From positions 124,001-188,000 of the forward strand of contig NZ_JHZF01000013.1 of NCBI RefSeq assembly GCF_000688295.1: a stretch of 64,000 bases of DNA, in the 5' to 3' direction. Both the position numbers and the translations under genes were made by a program. Source of the DNA: Pseudooceanicola nanhaiensis DSM 18065. GTDB lineage: Bacteria; Pseudomonadota; Alphaproteobacteria; Rhodobacterales; Rhodobacteraceae. The notes beneath the pieces are model-generated. The model was given only the letters and a program-made list of their open reading frames with translations, was not told the origin of the DNA and made no database searches. This document shows, piece after piece, positions 1 to 8,743 of the stretch (position 1 is its first letter; every line of letters starts with the position of its first letter).

Positions 1-1
1 C

Positions 2-877
2 GCGGTCGAGGACCTCCTGCGCGGCATCATCGTGCTGTCGGGCAACGACGCCTGCGCCGTGATCGCCGAGGCGCTCTCGCCCGACGGGACCGAGGCGGGC
101 TTCGCGCGCTACATGACCCAGCGGGCGCAGAAGATGGGGCTCGACCATTCCACCTTCCAGAACTCCAATGGCTGGCCGGCCGAGGGTCACCGGATGTCGG
201 TCCATGACCTCGCCCTGCTGGCGACGCACATCATCCGCGACTTTCCCGAATACTACCCGCTCTTCGCCGAGACCGAGTTCGCCTTCGATGGCCGGGCGCC
301 GCAGAACGTGCACAACCGCAACCCGCTCCTGGGCATGGGCATCGGCGCCGACGGGCTGAAGACCGGCCATACGTCCGAGGCAGGCTACGGCCTCGTCGGC
401 TCGGCCAAGCAGGATGACCGGCGGATCGTCTTCGCCTTCACGGGGCTCGACAGCACCACCGCGAGGGCCGAGGAGAGCCGTGCCATCGTCAACTGGGCCT
501 TTCGCCAGTTCGCCGAGAAACAGATCGCGACATCCGGACAGGTGATCACCAGCGCCGAGGTCTTCATGGGCGCCTCGCCCGCCGTCGGCCTCACCCCGCG
601 CGAGGATCTCGTGACCCTGCTGCCGGTGCTGGTCGGCGACACCCTCGATGCGGAGGTCGTCTACAACGGCCCGATCGTCGCGCCGGTCAAGGCGGGCGAC
701 GAGCTGGCCGAGCTGATTCTGAAGCCCGAGGGCCTGCCCGAGACCCGCGTGCCGCTGGTCGCCGCCGCGGATGTCGCGAAGGGCGGCTTCCTCGTGAAGC
801 TGCGCACCGCGTCGCAGCACCTGATGGAACGTTTCGGCGGAGCGGCCGAGCCTGTCCCGGCGGCGGACGCCTCTTGA
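2..877 (+). CDS. D-alanyl-D-alanine carboxypeptidase (PBP5 family), 5' end outside window
   Basis: This is the C-terminal 291 residues of a class C low-molecular-weight penicillin-binding protein, which trims the terminal D-Ala from periplasmic peptidoglycan pentapeptides. The frame is open from base 2. The second active-site motif SGN lies at visible residues 13-15 and the third motif KTG follows in the context GLKTGHTSEAGYG. The SxxK nucleophile motif and signal peptide must lie upstream of the window. A PBP5-type C-terminal domain of about 90 residues follows. Its TGA overlaps the TTG start of tmk, so the two genes are translationally coupled. Whether it is DacA, DacC or DacF cannot be decided from this fragment. 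Confidence 0.92.
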   Translation, partial: AVEDLLRGIIVLSGNDACAVIAEALSPDGTEAGFARYMTQRAQKMGLDHSTFQNSNGWPAEGHRMSVHDLALLATHIIRDFPEYYPLFAETEFAFDGRAPQNVHNRNPLLGMGIGADGLKTGHTSEAGYGLVGSAKQDDRRIVFAFTGLDSTTARAEESRAIVNWAFRQFAEKQIATSGQVITSAEVFMGASPAVGLTPREDLVTLLPVLVGDTLDAEVVYNGPIVAPVKAGDELAELILKPEGLPETRVPLVAAADVAKGGFLVKLRTASQHLMERFGGAAEPVPAADAS

Positions 878-1506
878 GCCCTGCCGGATCCGGGCTCTTC
901 ATCTCCTTCGAGGGGATCGACGGGTCCGGCAAGTCCACCCAGGCCCGGCTGCTGGCCGAGGCGCTGGAACGCTCCGGCCGCGAGGTCGTCCTGACGCGCG
1001 AGCCCGGCGGCTCTCCGGGCGCCGAGGACATCCGCAAGCTGGTGCTCGAGGGCGACCCCGACCGCTGGTCGGCCGAGACCGAGATCCTGCTCTTCACCGC
1101 CGCGCGCCGCGATCACCTCGAACGGACGATCGAACCGGCGCTCGCCGCCGGCAAGGTGGTGATCTGCGACCGCTTCGCCGATTCCACCCGGGTCTACCAG
1201 GGCGTCTCCCGGGGGGATCTGCGCGGCCTGGTCGACCGGCTGCACGCGCTGATGATCGGCCGCGAACCCGACCTGACCGTGCTGATCGACATGGACCCGG
1301 CGCAGGGCCTCTCCCGCGCGCTCGGGCGGCAGGGCACCGAGGAGCGGTTCGAAAGCTTCGGCGAGGGACTCCAGCAGAAGATGCGCGCCGCCTTCCTCGC
1401 GCTGGCCGAGGAATTTCCCGCGCGCTTCCGCAGGATCGACGGCAACCGCGGGATCGAGGCGGTGGCCAGGGATGTCCTCGCCCTCGCCGCGACGGAGCTG
1501 GCCTGA
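874..1506 (+). CDS. tmk: thymidylate kinase
   Basis: dTMP kinase phosphorylates dTMP to dTDP with ATP in dTTP synthesis. The 210-residue product has normal family length. The P-loop EGIDGSGKST lies at residues 13-22, the DR(F/Y) motif is seen as CDRFADSTRVYQG, and the lid region follows (RALGRQGTEERFE). The only start that keeps the N-terminal strand (FISFEG) intact with little extra is TTG at 874, which shares bases with the TGA of the carboxypeptidase gene. That overlap supports the unusual start. It is followed after about 250 non-coding bases by holB; tmk-holB pairing is standard in alphaproteobacteria. Confidence 0.96.
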   Translation: MSPAGSGLFISFEGIDGSGKSTQARLLAEALERSGREVVLTREPGGSPGAEDIRKLVLEGDPDRWSAETEILLFTAARRDHLERTIEPALAAGKVVICDRFADSTRVYQGVSRGDLRGLVDRLHALMIGREPDLTVLIDMDPAQGLSRALGRQGTEERFESFGEGLQQKMRAAFLALAEEFPARFRRIDGNRGIEAVARDVLALAATELA

Positions 1507-1757
1507 CGGCCGGCCCCCCCGCCCGCCACCGTCCTCGCAGGGCCCGAGGGGCAGCTGCGACCACCAATACCCTGCACCTTCCTCTGGTCCATGTATCCCC
1601 GCCGGAGGCACACCGCGATTTGCCCCGCAAATCGCAAGGCATCGCGTGCGCGCCAAGGGCGCGCGCCTTTCGACACCGCCCCCTCGCGCCGTCCGACGAG
1701 GTCTTCACCTCCCGCCCCATCCCCCCTATCCTCCGCCCGACCAAGCCGGACCGATCC
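1507..1757. other. intergenic spacer between tmk and holB with two hairpins
   Basis: No gene is visible in these 251 bases. A perfect 9-bp stem with a 3-base loop lies at 1615-1635 (GCGATTTGC / GCAAATCGC), and a second GC-rich stem lies at 1648-1664 followed by CCTTTC. Neither has a convincing U-tract, so they are at best weak terminators or mRNA stabilising structures inside a tmk-holB transcript. An in-frame ATG at 1620 would add 46 residues to holB, but these residues are Arg/Pro-rich and unlike the family, so I treat them as non-coding. Confidence 0.5.
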
Positions 1758-2879
1758 ATGACCGACGACACGATCCCCCAGCCCGACCGCATCGACGGCG
1801 CGCCCCATCCGCGCGACACGCCCCGGATCTTCGGGCAGGACGCCGCGCAGCAGGCGTTTCTCGAGGCGTTCAACACCGGCCACCTGCATCACGCCTGGCT
1901 GATCACCGGCCCCAGGGGCACCGGCAAGGCGACGCTCGCCTGGGCCATCGCCCGGTTCCTGCTCGCCACGCCGCCCGACGCGGGCGACGCCCTGTTCGGA
2001 GCGCCGCCCCCCGTCACCTCGCTCGACATCGACCCCGGGCATCCGACCGCCCGCCGCCTCCGCGCGGGGTCGGAGCCGGGGCTCTTCGTGCTGAAACGCC
2101 CCTGGGACGAGAAGGCCAAGCGCCTGCGCCAGGAGATCACCGTCGAGGAGGCGCGCAGGATGAAGGGCTTCTTCGCCCTCTCCGCCGCCGATGGCGGCCG
2201 CCGGGTGGTGATCGTGGACGCCGCGGACGAGCTGAACACCTCCGCCGCCAACGCGATCCTGAAGATCCTCGAGGAGCCGCCGAAGGACACCACGATCCTG
2301 ATGATCGCGCACCAGCCCTCGGCGCTCCTGCCCACGATCCGCTCCCGCTGCCGCGAATTGCGGCTCGCGCCGCTCTCGCCGGAGGACATCGCGCAGGCCC
2401 TGACCCAGGCCGGCATCGCCCCCGAGGGCCAGACCGACGCGCTCGCCGCGCTCGCGGCGGGCTCGGCGGGCGAGGCGGTGCGCCTCTCGCTCCTCGACGG
2501 GCCCAAGCTCTATGCCGATCTGGTGCAGCTCTTCGACACCCTGCCCCGGCTCGACCGCGCCCGGGGCCTCGCCCTGGCCGAGGCGGCCGCCGTCCGCGGC
2601 GCCGAGGACCGCCGGGATCTCATCAATTCCCTGACCGATCTCTTCCTCGCCCGCCTCGCCCGCACCGGCGCCACGGGCGCTCCGCCCCGGCCCGAGGCCG
2701 CCCCCGGCGAGGCGCAGCTCCTCGCCCGTCTCGCCCCCGATGCCCGCTCCGCGCGCAGATGGGCCGAGGCCGCGCAGGAGATCGGCGCCCGTTCGCGGCA
2801 CGGCAAGGCGGTCAACCTTGACCCTGCCGCGCTCATCCTTGATACCCTCTTCAGGATTCAGAAGACCGCCGCGGCCTGA
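1758..2879 (+). CDS. holB: DNA polymerase III subunit delta'
   Basis: The delta' subunit is the stator of the clamp loader that opens the beta clamp. The 373-residue product carries a Walker A motif GPRGTGKAT at residues 51-59, a helix NAILKILEEPP typical of the clamp-loader AAA+ family and the SRC sensor motif (RSRCREL). The four zinc-ligand cysteines found in E. coli delta' between Walker A and B are not visible. ATG at 1758 (MTDDTIPQPD) is chosen because the homology begins just after it; the frame stays open upstream but is not protein-like. It lies in the tmk-holB-tatD run. No metG gene sits between holB and tatD, unlike in some relatives. Confidence 0.93.
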   Translation: MTDDTIPQPDRIDGAPHPRDTPRIFGQDAAQQAFLEAFNTGHLHHAWLITGPRGTGKATLAWAIARFLLATPPDAGDALFGAPPPVTSLDIDPGHPTARRLRAGSEPGLFVLKRPWDEKAKRLRQEITVEEARRMKGFFALSAADGGRRVVIVDAADELNTSAANAILKILEEPPKDTTILMIAHQPSALLPTIRSRCRELRLAPLSPEDIAQALTQAGIAPEGQTDALAALAAGSAGEAVRLSLLDGPKLYADLVQLFDTLPRLDRARGLALAEAAAVRGAEDRRDLINSLTDLFLARLARTGATGAPPRPEAAPGEAQLLARLAPDARSARRWAEAAQEIGARSRHGKAVNLDPAALILDTLFRIQKTAAA

Positions 2880-2903
2880 CGCCTGCGGCATACCGGACCC
2901 GGA

Positions 2904-3707
2904 ATGACAGAACCCCAGATCACCGACAGCCACTGCCACCTCGACTTTCCCGATTTCGACGGAGAGCGCGACGCGGTCATCGAACGCGCCCTCACGGCCG
3001 GCGTCACCCGCATGGTGTCGATCTGCACGAAGATGAAGAACGTCCCCCAGGTCCGGCAGATCGCCGAGGACCACGCCCAGGTCTTCTGGGCCGGCGGGCT
3101 TCATCCGATGAGCGTGGCCGAGCACCCGCCGGTCTCGGCCGAGGAGCTGATCGCGCTTGCGCAGCATCCGAAATTCGTCGGCATCGGCGAGACCGGGCTC
3201 GACTACCACTACACCGCCGAGAGCGCCGAGGCGCAGCAGGCCTCGCTCCGGACCCACATCGCCGCCGCGCGCGAGACCGGGCTGCCGCTCATCATCCACG
3301 CCCGTGCGGCGGACGAGGACATGGCCCGGATCCTGACCGAGGAGCACCGCAACGGCGCCTATTCCTGCGTCATGCATTGCTTCTCCTCGAGCGCGGAGCT
3401 CGCGAAGGCCGCGCTCGATCTCGACTTCTACCTGTCGATGTCCGGCATCGCGGCCTTCCCGAAATCCGCCGAGCTGCGCGGGATCTTCGCCGCCGCGCCG
3501 CTCGAGCGGATCCTCGTGGAGACCGACAGCCCCTACCTCGCCCCGCCCCCGCACCGCGGCAAGCGGAACGAGCCCGCCTTCACCGCCCACACCGCGCGCA
3601 AGGGGGCCGAGACGATGGGCGTGGATTACGAGACCTTCGCCCGCGCCACGCAGGAGAATTTCGACCGGCTGTTCTGGAAGGCCGCCGAATGGAGGGCGGC
3701 CGCCTGA
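2904..3707 (+). CDS. TatD-family metal-dependent hydrolase/DNase
   Basis: This 267-residue protein belongs to the TatD family of TIM-barrel metal-dependent nucleases implicated in DNA repair and turnover. Metal ligands are visible: DSHCHLD near the N-terminus (H10, H12), the glutamate in GIGETGLDYHY, HARAADEDM in mid-barrel, and ETDSPYLAPPPHRGKRNEP near the C-terminus. Length and motif order match YcfH/TatD proteins. It follows holB by 24 bases and its TGA overlaps the ATG of the next gene by one base, so it is co-transcribed with the replication genes, the usual arrangement for ycfH-like genes. The in vivo substrate is not settled for this family. Confidence 0.92.
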   Translation: MTEPQITDSHCHLDFPDFDGERDAVIERALTAGVTRMVSICTKMKNVPQVRQIAEDHAQVFWAGGLHPMSVAEHPPVSAEELIALAQHPKFVGIGETGLDYHYTAESAEAQQASLRTHIAAARETGLPLIIHARAADEDMARILTEEHRNGAYSCVMHCFSSSAELAKAALDLDFYLSMSGIAAFPKSAELRGIFAAAPLERILVETDSPYLAPPPHRGKRNEPAFTAHTARKGAETMGVDYETFARATQENFDRLFWKAAEWRAAA

Positions 3708-4504
3708 TGGGAGAACTGCGCTTCACGATCCTGGGCTGCGGCTCTTCCGGCGGCGTGCCCCGCCTCGGCGGCAAGTGGGGCGATTGCGACCCGGCAGAGC
3801 CGAAGAACATCCGCAAGCGCTGCTCCATGCTGGTCGAGCGCGAGGGGCCCGAGGGCACCACGACGGTCCTCATCGACACCACGCCCGACATGCGCCAGCA
3901 GCTGCTCGACGCGGGCGTCGGCAAGCTGGACGCGGTGATCTGGACGCATTCCCACGCCGATCACGTCCACGGGCTCGACGATCTCAGGATGATCGTCTTC
4001 AACACCCGCAAGCGGCTGCAGGTCTGGGCCGACGGCGACACGCAGAACGACCTGTTCTCCCGTTTCGGCTACGCCTTCGTGCAGCCCGAGGGTTCGCCCT
4101 ATCCGCCGATCCTGAACATGCACACGATCGACGGCCCGATCACCGTGGAGGGCGCGGGCGGCGAGATCACCTTCACGCCGTTCTGGGTCAACCACGGCTC
4201 GATCGAAGCGCTCGGCTTCCGGATCGGCGACCTCGCCTACCTGCCCGACGTCGCCAAGATGAACGACGAGGCCTGGGCCGCGGTCGAGGGGCTCGACTGC
4301 TGGATCCTCGACGCGCTGCGCCGGGATCCGCATCCGACCCATTCCCATTTCGCGCAATCGCTCGAATGGATCGAACGGGCGGCGCCGCGCCGCGCCGTGC
4401 TCACCAACATGCATATCGACATGGACTACGCGACGGTGGAGGGCGAGACGCCCGATCACATCACGCCCGCCTATGACGGCATGACGATCACCTACCCGGC
4501 CTGA
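3707..4504 (+). CDS. MBL-fold metallohydrolase (PhnP-like)
   Basis: The 265-residue protein has a complete metallo-beta-lactamase signature, H81-x-H83-x-D85-H86, within THSHADHVHGLDD, and further ligands in WVNHGS and the C-terminal NMHIDMDY. The N-terminal GCGSSGGVPR is typical of the PhnP/RNase Z-like subgroup that hydrolyses phosphodiesters or cyclic phosphates. The ATG overlaps the tatD stop (TGATG), so the two are translated together, a pairing conserved in alphaproteobacteria. No phosphonate (phn) genes are nearby, so a role in C-P lyase chemistry is not supported here; the substrate is unknown. Confidence 0.88.
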   Translation: MGELRFTILGCGSSGGVPRLGGKWGDCDPAEPKNIRKRCSMLVEREGPEGTTTVLIDTTPDMRQQLLDAGVGKLDAVIWTHSHADHVHGLDDLRMIVFNTRKRLQVWADGDTQNDLFSRFGYAFVQPEGSPYPPILNMHTIDGPITVEGAGGEITFTPFWVNHGSIEALGFRIGDLAYLPDVAKMNDEAWAAVEGLDCWILDALRRDPHPTHSHFAQSLEWIERAAPRRAVLTNMHIDMDYATVEGETPDHITPAYDGMTITYPA

Positions 4505-4508
4505 GCCG

Positions 4509-5444
4509 ATGCAGTCCCTGATCACCGTCATCCTGCCGGTCTTCCTGCTGATCGGCGCGGGATGGACGGCGACCCGCTACGGCCTGACCTCGGCCGCCGC
4601 GGCCGAGGCGCTGACCAAGTTCGCGCAATCGGTGGCCTTTCCCTGCCTTCTGTTCCGCGCCGTCGTGCAGCTCGACATCGGGCAGGAATTCAGCGCGCCG
4701 CTCCTGCTGAGCTACTACGCCGCCGCCACCGCCTGCTTCTTCGTCGGCCTGATCGCCGCGCGGGTGGTGTTCCGCCGGGACTGGGAGGATTGCGTCGTCG
4801 TCGGCTTCTGCTGCCTGTTCTCGAACACGCTGATGCTGGCGATCCCGATCACCGAGCGCGCCTACGGACACGAGGCGCTGGCCTCGAACTTCGCCATCGT
4901 CGCGATCCACGCGCCCTTCTGCTACACGCTGGGCATCGTCGCGATGGAGATCGTCCGGGCCGGTCCCGGCCGCCTGAACCCGTTGCGCCTCGGTGCGCAG
5001 ATCTCGCGGCAGGTGGCGACGAACCCGCTGGTGATCGCGCTGATGCTGGGGTTCATCGTCAACCTCTCGGGGCTGGTCACGCCCGCGCCGCTCTATGCCG
5101 CGGTGAACATGCTTGCGAACGCGGCGGTGCCCGTGGGTCTCTTCGCCGTCGGGGGCGTGCTCACCCAGTACAGGCTGGAGGGCGACGGCCGCCTGATCGC
5201 GATGATCTGCGGCGTGACGCTTCTGCTGCACCCGTCCCTGATGTGGCTCTTCGGCCGGGCGGTGGACCTGCCGACCTCGGCCTTCCGCTCGGCCGTCATC
5301 ACCGCCGCGGTGGCGCCCGGGGTGAACACCTATGTCTTCGCCAACATCTACGGCCGGGCCAAGCGGGTCGCGGCCTCCTCGGTGCTGATCACCACCGTGG
5401 GCTGCATCCTGTCGGTGTGGTTCTGGCTCTCCGTCCTGCCCTGA
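4509..5444 (+). CDS. AEC-family transporter (auxin efflux carrier-like permease)
   Basis: This 311-residue inner-membrane protein consists almost entirely of hydrophobic helices, about ten in all, with the N-terminal segment TVILPVFLLIGAGWTATRYG and the C-terminal block with PGVNTYVFANIY typical of AEC permeases. Members move small organic anions such as malonate or malate; the substrate here cannot be read from sequence. The gene begins four bases after the MBL hydrolase stop and ends the forward operon. It converges with the glutathione transferase gene, leaving three bases between stops. Confidence 0.85.
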   Translation: MQSLITVILPVFLLIGAGWTATRYGLTSAAAAEALTKFAQSVAFPCLLFRAVVQLDIGQEFSAPLLLSYYAAATACFFVGLIAARVVFRRDWEDCVVVGFCCLFSNTLMLAIPITERAYGHEALASNFAIVAIHAPFCYTLGIVAMEIVRAGPGRLNPLRLGAQISRQVATNPLVIALMLGFIVNLSGLVTPAPLYAAVNMLANAAVPVGLFAVGGVLTQYRLEGDGRLIAMICGVTLLLHPSLMWLFGRAVDLPTSAFRSAVITAAVAPGVNTYVFANIYGRAKRVAASSVLITTVGCILSVWFWLSVLP

Positions 5445-5447
5445 CGC

Positions 5448-6104
5448 TCAGCCCCGCCCGGCATCCGACGCCTCGAAATGCGCCATCTGGTCCGCGACGG
5501 CCTTGCCGAAGGCGGGCCGGGCGCAGGCCCGTTCGACATAGTCCCGCAGCGCCGGGTGATGGCCGAGGCGGCCCAGCTCGTCGGGCAGGCGCAGCACGTC
5601 CGCCATCAAGATGTCCGCCGCGGTGAAGCGCCCCGCGGCCAGCCAGTCCCGCGACGACAGCACCGCGTCGAGCCGTTCGAACCGCTGCTCCATCCAGCCC
5701 GACAGCGGGTTCTGCTCCGCGCCCGACATCTTCACGAACCACCATGGCACGGTGACCATCTCGATCGAGTTCAGCGCCGCGATGACCCATTCCAGCACCT
5801 CGGCCCGCCCCACCGGGTCGCCGGGCATCAGCGCCTCGCTCTTCCCGGCGATGTGCAGGAGGCAGGCGCCGCTCTCGAAAAGGCGCACCTCGCCGTCCTG
5901 CAGGAAGGGCACCTGCGCGAAGGGCTGGCGGGCGAGATGCTCGGGGCTGCGATCCTCGAAAGGCACGGTGGCGACGCGGTAGGGCAGCCCCGCCTCCTCC
6001 AGCGCCCAGCGAAGCCGGACGTCGCGCACCTTGCCCCGCGGCATCTGCGGCACCCAGTCGTAGGTCCAGATGGTGAGAAGGGGGTCCGTGGCGTCCTGCG
6101 GCAT
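5448..6104 (-). CDS. glutathione S-transferase family protein
   Basis: The 218-residue protein has a thioredoxin-fold N-terminal GST domain (about residues 10-90, with the cis-Pro region FAQVPFLQDGEVRLFESGACLLHIA) and an all-helical C-terminal domain (about 100-210, with the N-capping-box-like FTAADILMADVL). Such proteins conjugate or use glutathione in detoxification. The first strand is unusual (WTYDWVPQMPRGKVRD), so the identity of the catalytic Ser/Cys/Tyr is not clear. The gene stands alone on the minus strand; the neighbouring hydrolase and dioxygenase genes are also detoxification-like. Confidence 0.85.
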   Translation of the reverse strand: MPQDATDPLLTIWTYDWVPQMPRGKVRDVRLRWALEEAGLPYRVATVPFEDRSPEHLARQPFAQVPFLQDGEVRLFESGACLLHIAGKSEALMPGDPVGRAEVLEWVIAALNSIEMVTVPWWFVKMSGAEQNPLSGWMEQRFERLDAVLSSRDWLAAGRFTAADILMADVLRLPDELGRLGHHPALRDYVERACARPAFGKAVADQMAHFEASDAGRG

Positions 6105-6210
6105 GTCGCGCTCCTCCCGGTGAGACGCCCCATGGAAGCACGGTGCGCGGACAGGTCAAGCGCGGCCGCGCGCCATGGGCGGGAAGCCACCCATGGCGCG
6201 GGGCGACCGG

Positions 6211-6840
6211 TCAGGCCCCGTTCAGCCGGGCGCGGAGCGCGGCCATGTCGGCCTGCATGACGGCGTGGCCCGCCCCCGGATGGACGTGGAACGACACGTC
6301 CGCCCCCATGCCGCGCAGCGTCTCGGCGCTGTCGCGGGCACGCTTCAGCGGGATGTGCGGATCGCGCTCGTGGACCGAGATCCAGACCTGTGCGCCCTCG
6401 CGCCGCCCGTCATAGGCCAGCCGCTTGTCGGCGGCGCCGTAGAGCGCCTCGACCTGGGCGGAGCCTGCGTCCGCCGTGCCGACCAGCCCGCCGGAAAAGG
6501 CCAGCACCCCCGCCAGCCCGGCCCCGTCGCGGGCGAAGCTCTCGAGCGCGAGGCAGGCCCCCTGCGAGAAGCCGCCCAGCCAGATGCGCCCGCGCGGGAT
6601 GCCCTCGGCCTCGGCCGCCGCCACGCCGTCGCGCATCGCCGCCAGTCCGCGCCCGAGCGGTCCGGCCATCTGCGCCATCGGCGCAAGGTACGAGGTCGGC
6701 CACCACGACGCCCCCGGCGCCTCGGGCGCGAAGCCCGCCACGTCGGGCAGCGCGGCCTGGTCGAGCAGGCCGAGGATGTCGGCCGCGGACCCGCCCCGGC
6801 CGTGGGCAAGGACGACGGCCGCCCGCGCCTCCCCGGCCAT
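6211..6840 (-). CDS. alpha/beta hydrolase, phospholipase/carboxylesterase family (MhqD-like)
   Basis: The 209-residue protein has a full catalytic triad: the nucleophile elbow GGFSQGA with S92, D160 in HERDPHIP and H192 in PGAGHAV. The oxyanion segment LAHGRGG is near the N-terminus. This is the small carboxylesterase family that includes Bacillus MhqD. I chose the ATG at 6840, which has a GAGG sequence about ten bases upstream; an alternative GTG at 6858 overlaps the TGA of the upstream dioxygenase gene. It lies directly behind that gene, an arrangement like the mhq genes for hydroquinone resistance. The substrate is inferred from that neighbour only. Confidence 0.85.
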   Translation of the reverse strand: MAGEARAAVVLAHGRGGSAADILGLLDQAALPDVAGFAPEAPGASWWPTSYLAPMAQMAGPLGRGLAAMRDGVAAAEAEGIPRGRIWLGGFSQGACLALESFARDGAGLAGVLAFSGGLVGTADAGSAQVEALYGAADKRLAYDGRREGAQVWISVHERDPHIPLKRARDSAETLRGMGADVSFHVHPGAGHAVMQADMAALRARLNGA

Positions 6841-6854
6841 CGCGCCGCTGCGCC

Positions 6855-7778
6855 TCACGTCGTCACCCTCAGCTCGGGCAGGATGCGTTCGATCTGGCCG
6901 CGCAGCCGCTCGTGCTGTTCGGGCAGCTTCAGCGCCTGGCCGAGCGTCTCCAGCGGCTCGTCCGCGGTGAAGCCCGGCGGGTCGGTGGCGATCTCGAACA
7001 GCACGCCGCCCGGTTCGCGGAAGTAGATCGCGTTGAAATACTGCCGGTCGATCACGGGTGTCGTGGGCAGGCCGACCGCGGCAAGGCGTTTCTGCCATTC
7101 GGCCTGCTCGGCATCCGAACGGGCGCGGAAGGCCACGTGATGGATCGTCCCCGCCCCGGGCCGCCCGATCGCGGGCTTCTCCGACAGGTAGATGTCCACG
7201 ACGTTGCCGCGCGCATTGCCCGGTGCCACATAGCGCAGGCGGCGGCTGCCGTCGGCGCCCGCCTCCTCGCCCGCAGCTTCGTAGCCGAAGACCTCGGTCA
7301 GCACGCGGGCCGTGGCCTCGGGCGCCCGTTCCCAGAGCGTGACGGAGTGGAAGCCGTCCAGCACGGTGTCGGCCGCGCGGTCGGTCTCGACCAGCTCGAC
7401 CGGGGCGCCGTCCGGATCGGAGAGCGTGATGACCCGCTGGCCGAACCGCTCCACGGGTCCGGCGAAGTCGATGGCGCGCGCGGCCAGATCCGCCATGAGC
7501 GCATCGAAGCGGCCCTTCGAGACCGAATAGGCATAGGCCGAGGCCATGCCCGCGCCGGCCCGGCCGGGGCCCGCGTCGACGAAGGGGAAGAAGGTCAGGA
7601 TCGTGCCGGGGCTGCCGGCATGATCGCCGTAATAGAGGTGATAGGTGTCGGGCGCGTCGAAGTTGACGGTCTTCTTCACCAGCCGCTGGCCCAGCGTGCC
7701 GGTGTAGAAATCGACATTCTCCTGCGGCGGGCCCGAGATCGCGGTGACGTGGTGGAGGCCGGGAATCGTGGTGGCCAT
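6855..7778 (-). CDS. VOC-family ring-cleaving dioxygenase (MhqO/MhqA-like)
   Basis: This 307-residue protein contains two vicinal-oxygen-chelate modules. The first starts GLHHVTAISGPPQENVDFY, with the LVKKTVN and YHLYYGD segments characteristic of MhqO/MhqA-type proteins. The second starts near DGFHSVTLWERAP and contains TIHHVAFRA and the metal-ligand glutamate in FEIATDPPGF. Family members open hydroquinone or catechol rings and protect against quinones. ATG at 7778 is preceded by the ribosome-binding site AGGAAGGG; frame upstream of it is not family-like. It is first of a two-gene unit with the MhqD-like hydrolase. Confidence 0.87.
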   Translation of the reverse strand: MATTIPGLHHVTAISGPPQENVDFYTGTLGQRLVKKTVNFDAPDTYHLYYGDHAGSPGTILTFFPFVDAGPGRAGAGMASAYAYSVSKGRFDALMADLAARAIDFAGPVERFGQRVITLSDPDGAPVELVETDRAADTVLDGFHSVTLWERAPEATARVLTEVFGYEAAGEEAGADGSRRLRYVAPGNARGNVVDIYLSEKPAIGRPGAGTIHHVAFRARSDAEQAEWQKRLAAVGLPTTPVIDRQYFNAIYFREPGGVLFEIATDPPGFTADEPLETLGQALKLPEQHERLRGQIERILPELRVTT

Positions 7779-7925
7779 GATGTTTCCCTTCCTGTGGCGG
7801 CCCGAGAGCCGGGCCGCTTCAGCCTCCAATATCGGTGTGCATCCGCGCCGATCAACGGGCGGCCGGCCTGCGCCATTGCACAGGGTCTGTGTCGTATCGG
7901 TCGCGGACGGCCCGCGCCGGCCCGT

Positions 7926-8672
7926 TCAGCCGCCGAGCCGGGTGCGCAGGCGGGACACCGTCTCGTCGGGCAGGCCGATCGTGCGCATGTAGGCCGTGGC
8001 CCCGCCATGTGCCTGCTCCAGCCAATCCAGCGTCGCGCGCATCGTCTCGGGCCGGGAGCCGAGAACCCGTTCGGCATGCGCGGGATCGCTGCCGCGGGCG
8101 CGGGCCTTCTCGCGCAGGGTGTCGATCAGGCCGGCGCCATGGGTCGCGGTGGCGGCGTAATCCGCGACCACGTCCTCGCGCTCCACCCCGGCGTTCAGGA
8201 GCAGGAGCGCGGCGACCAGCCCGGTCCGGTCCTTGCCCGCCGTGCAATGGAAGAGCGTCGCGCCCTCCTCCGCCTCGGCGAGATGGCTCAGCGCCGCCGC
8301 GAAGGCCTCGCGGCAATCGCCGAGCGCGGCGCGATAGCGCAGCCCCATGTCGAAGCCGTCCGGGTGGGTCTTCGTCATCGCGTCGATCGTCGCCAGCCCG
8401 TTGTAGATCGGCAGGTGGCGATAGCCGATGACCTCGTGACCGGCGAGCGGGTTGGGGCCCTCGGCCACCTCCATGTCCGAACGCAGATCGAGGATGCGCA
8501 CCAGCCCGCCGTCGAGCAGCGCGCGCAGCCCCGCGGTATCGAGCCCGCGCAGCGCGTCCCCGCGCAGGAACACGCCGGACCGCGTCACCCCGCCGCCCGG
8601 CAGGGGATGACCCCCGAGGTCGCGGATGTTGTGAATGCCGCTCAGGGCGGCGGCGGTCGTGGTCGCGTGCAT
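7926..8672 (-). CDS. tyrosine-protein phosphatase
   Basis: The 248-residue protein matches the bacterial Y_phosphatase3 group (IphP/MptpB-like). It carries the N-terminal GIHNIRDLGG motif and the CX5R active-site loop HCTAGKDRTG with nucleophile C143 and R149. There is no signal peptide, so it is probably cytoplasmic. ATG at 8672 follows a GACAGGAGAG ribosome-binding site; the open frame further upstream is Arg/Pro-rich and not family-like. It is followed by an untranslated gap before the VOC gene and is preceded by modC 71 bases away on the same strand. The physiological substrate is unknown; some relatives act on phosphoinositides. Confidence 0.88.
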   Translation of the reverse strand: MHATTTAAALSGIHNIRDLGGHPLPGGGVTRSGVFLRGDALRGLDTAGLRALLDGGLVRILDLRSDMEVAEGPNPLAGHEVIGYRHLPIYNGLATIDAMTKTHPDGFDMGLRYRAALGDCREAFAAALSHLAEAEEGATLFHCTAGKDRTGLVAALLLLNAGVEREDVVADYAATATHGAGLIDTLREKARARGSDPAHAERVLGSRPETMRATLDWLEQAHGGATAYMRTIGLPDETVSRLRTRLGG

Positions 8673-8743
8673 CTGGCTCTCCTGTCTCGCCGCGGACCTT
8701 GGCGGCAAACGCCGCGCCGCGCAACCGGACGGGCCGGGCTTCC

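Noticed and set aside
1615-1664. Terminator between tmk and holB
   Set aside because: Hairpins are present but without a clear U-tract, and the two genes are usually co-transcribed.
1194-3590. 798-codon open frame on the minus strand opposite tmk, holB and tatD
   Set aside because: It is antisense to three well-supported genes, is rich in Arg/Gly/Glu without any family motif, and arises from the high third-position GC of those genes.
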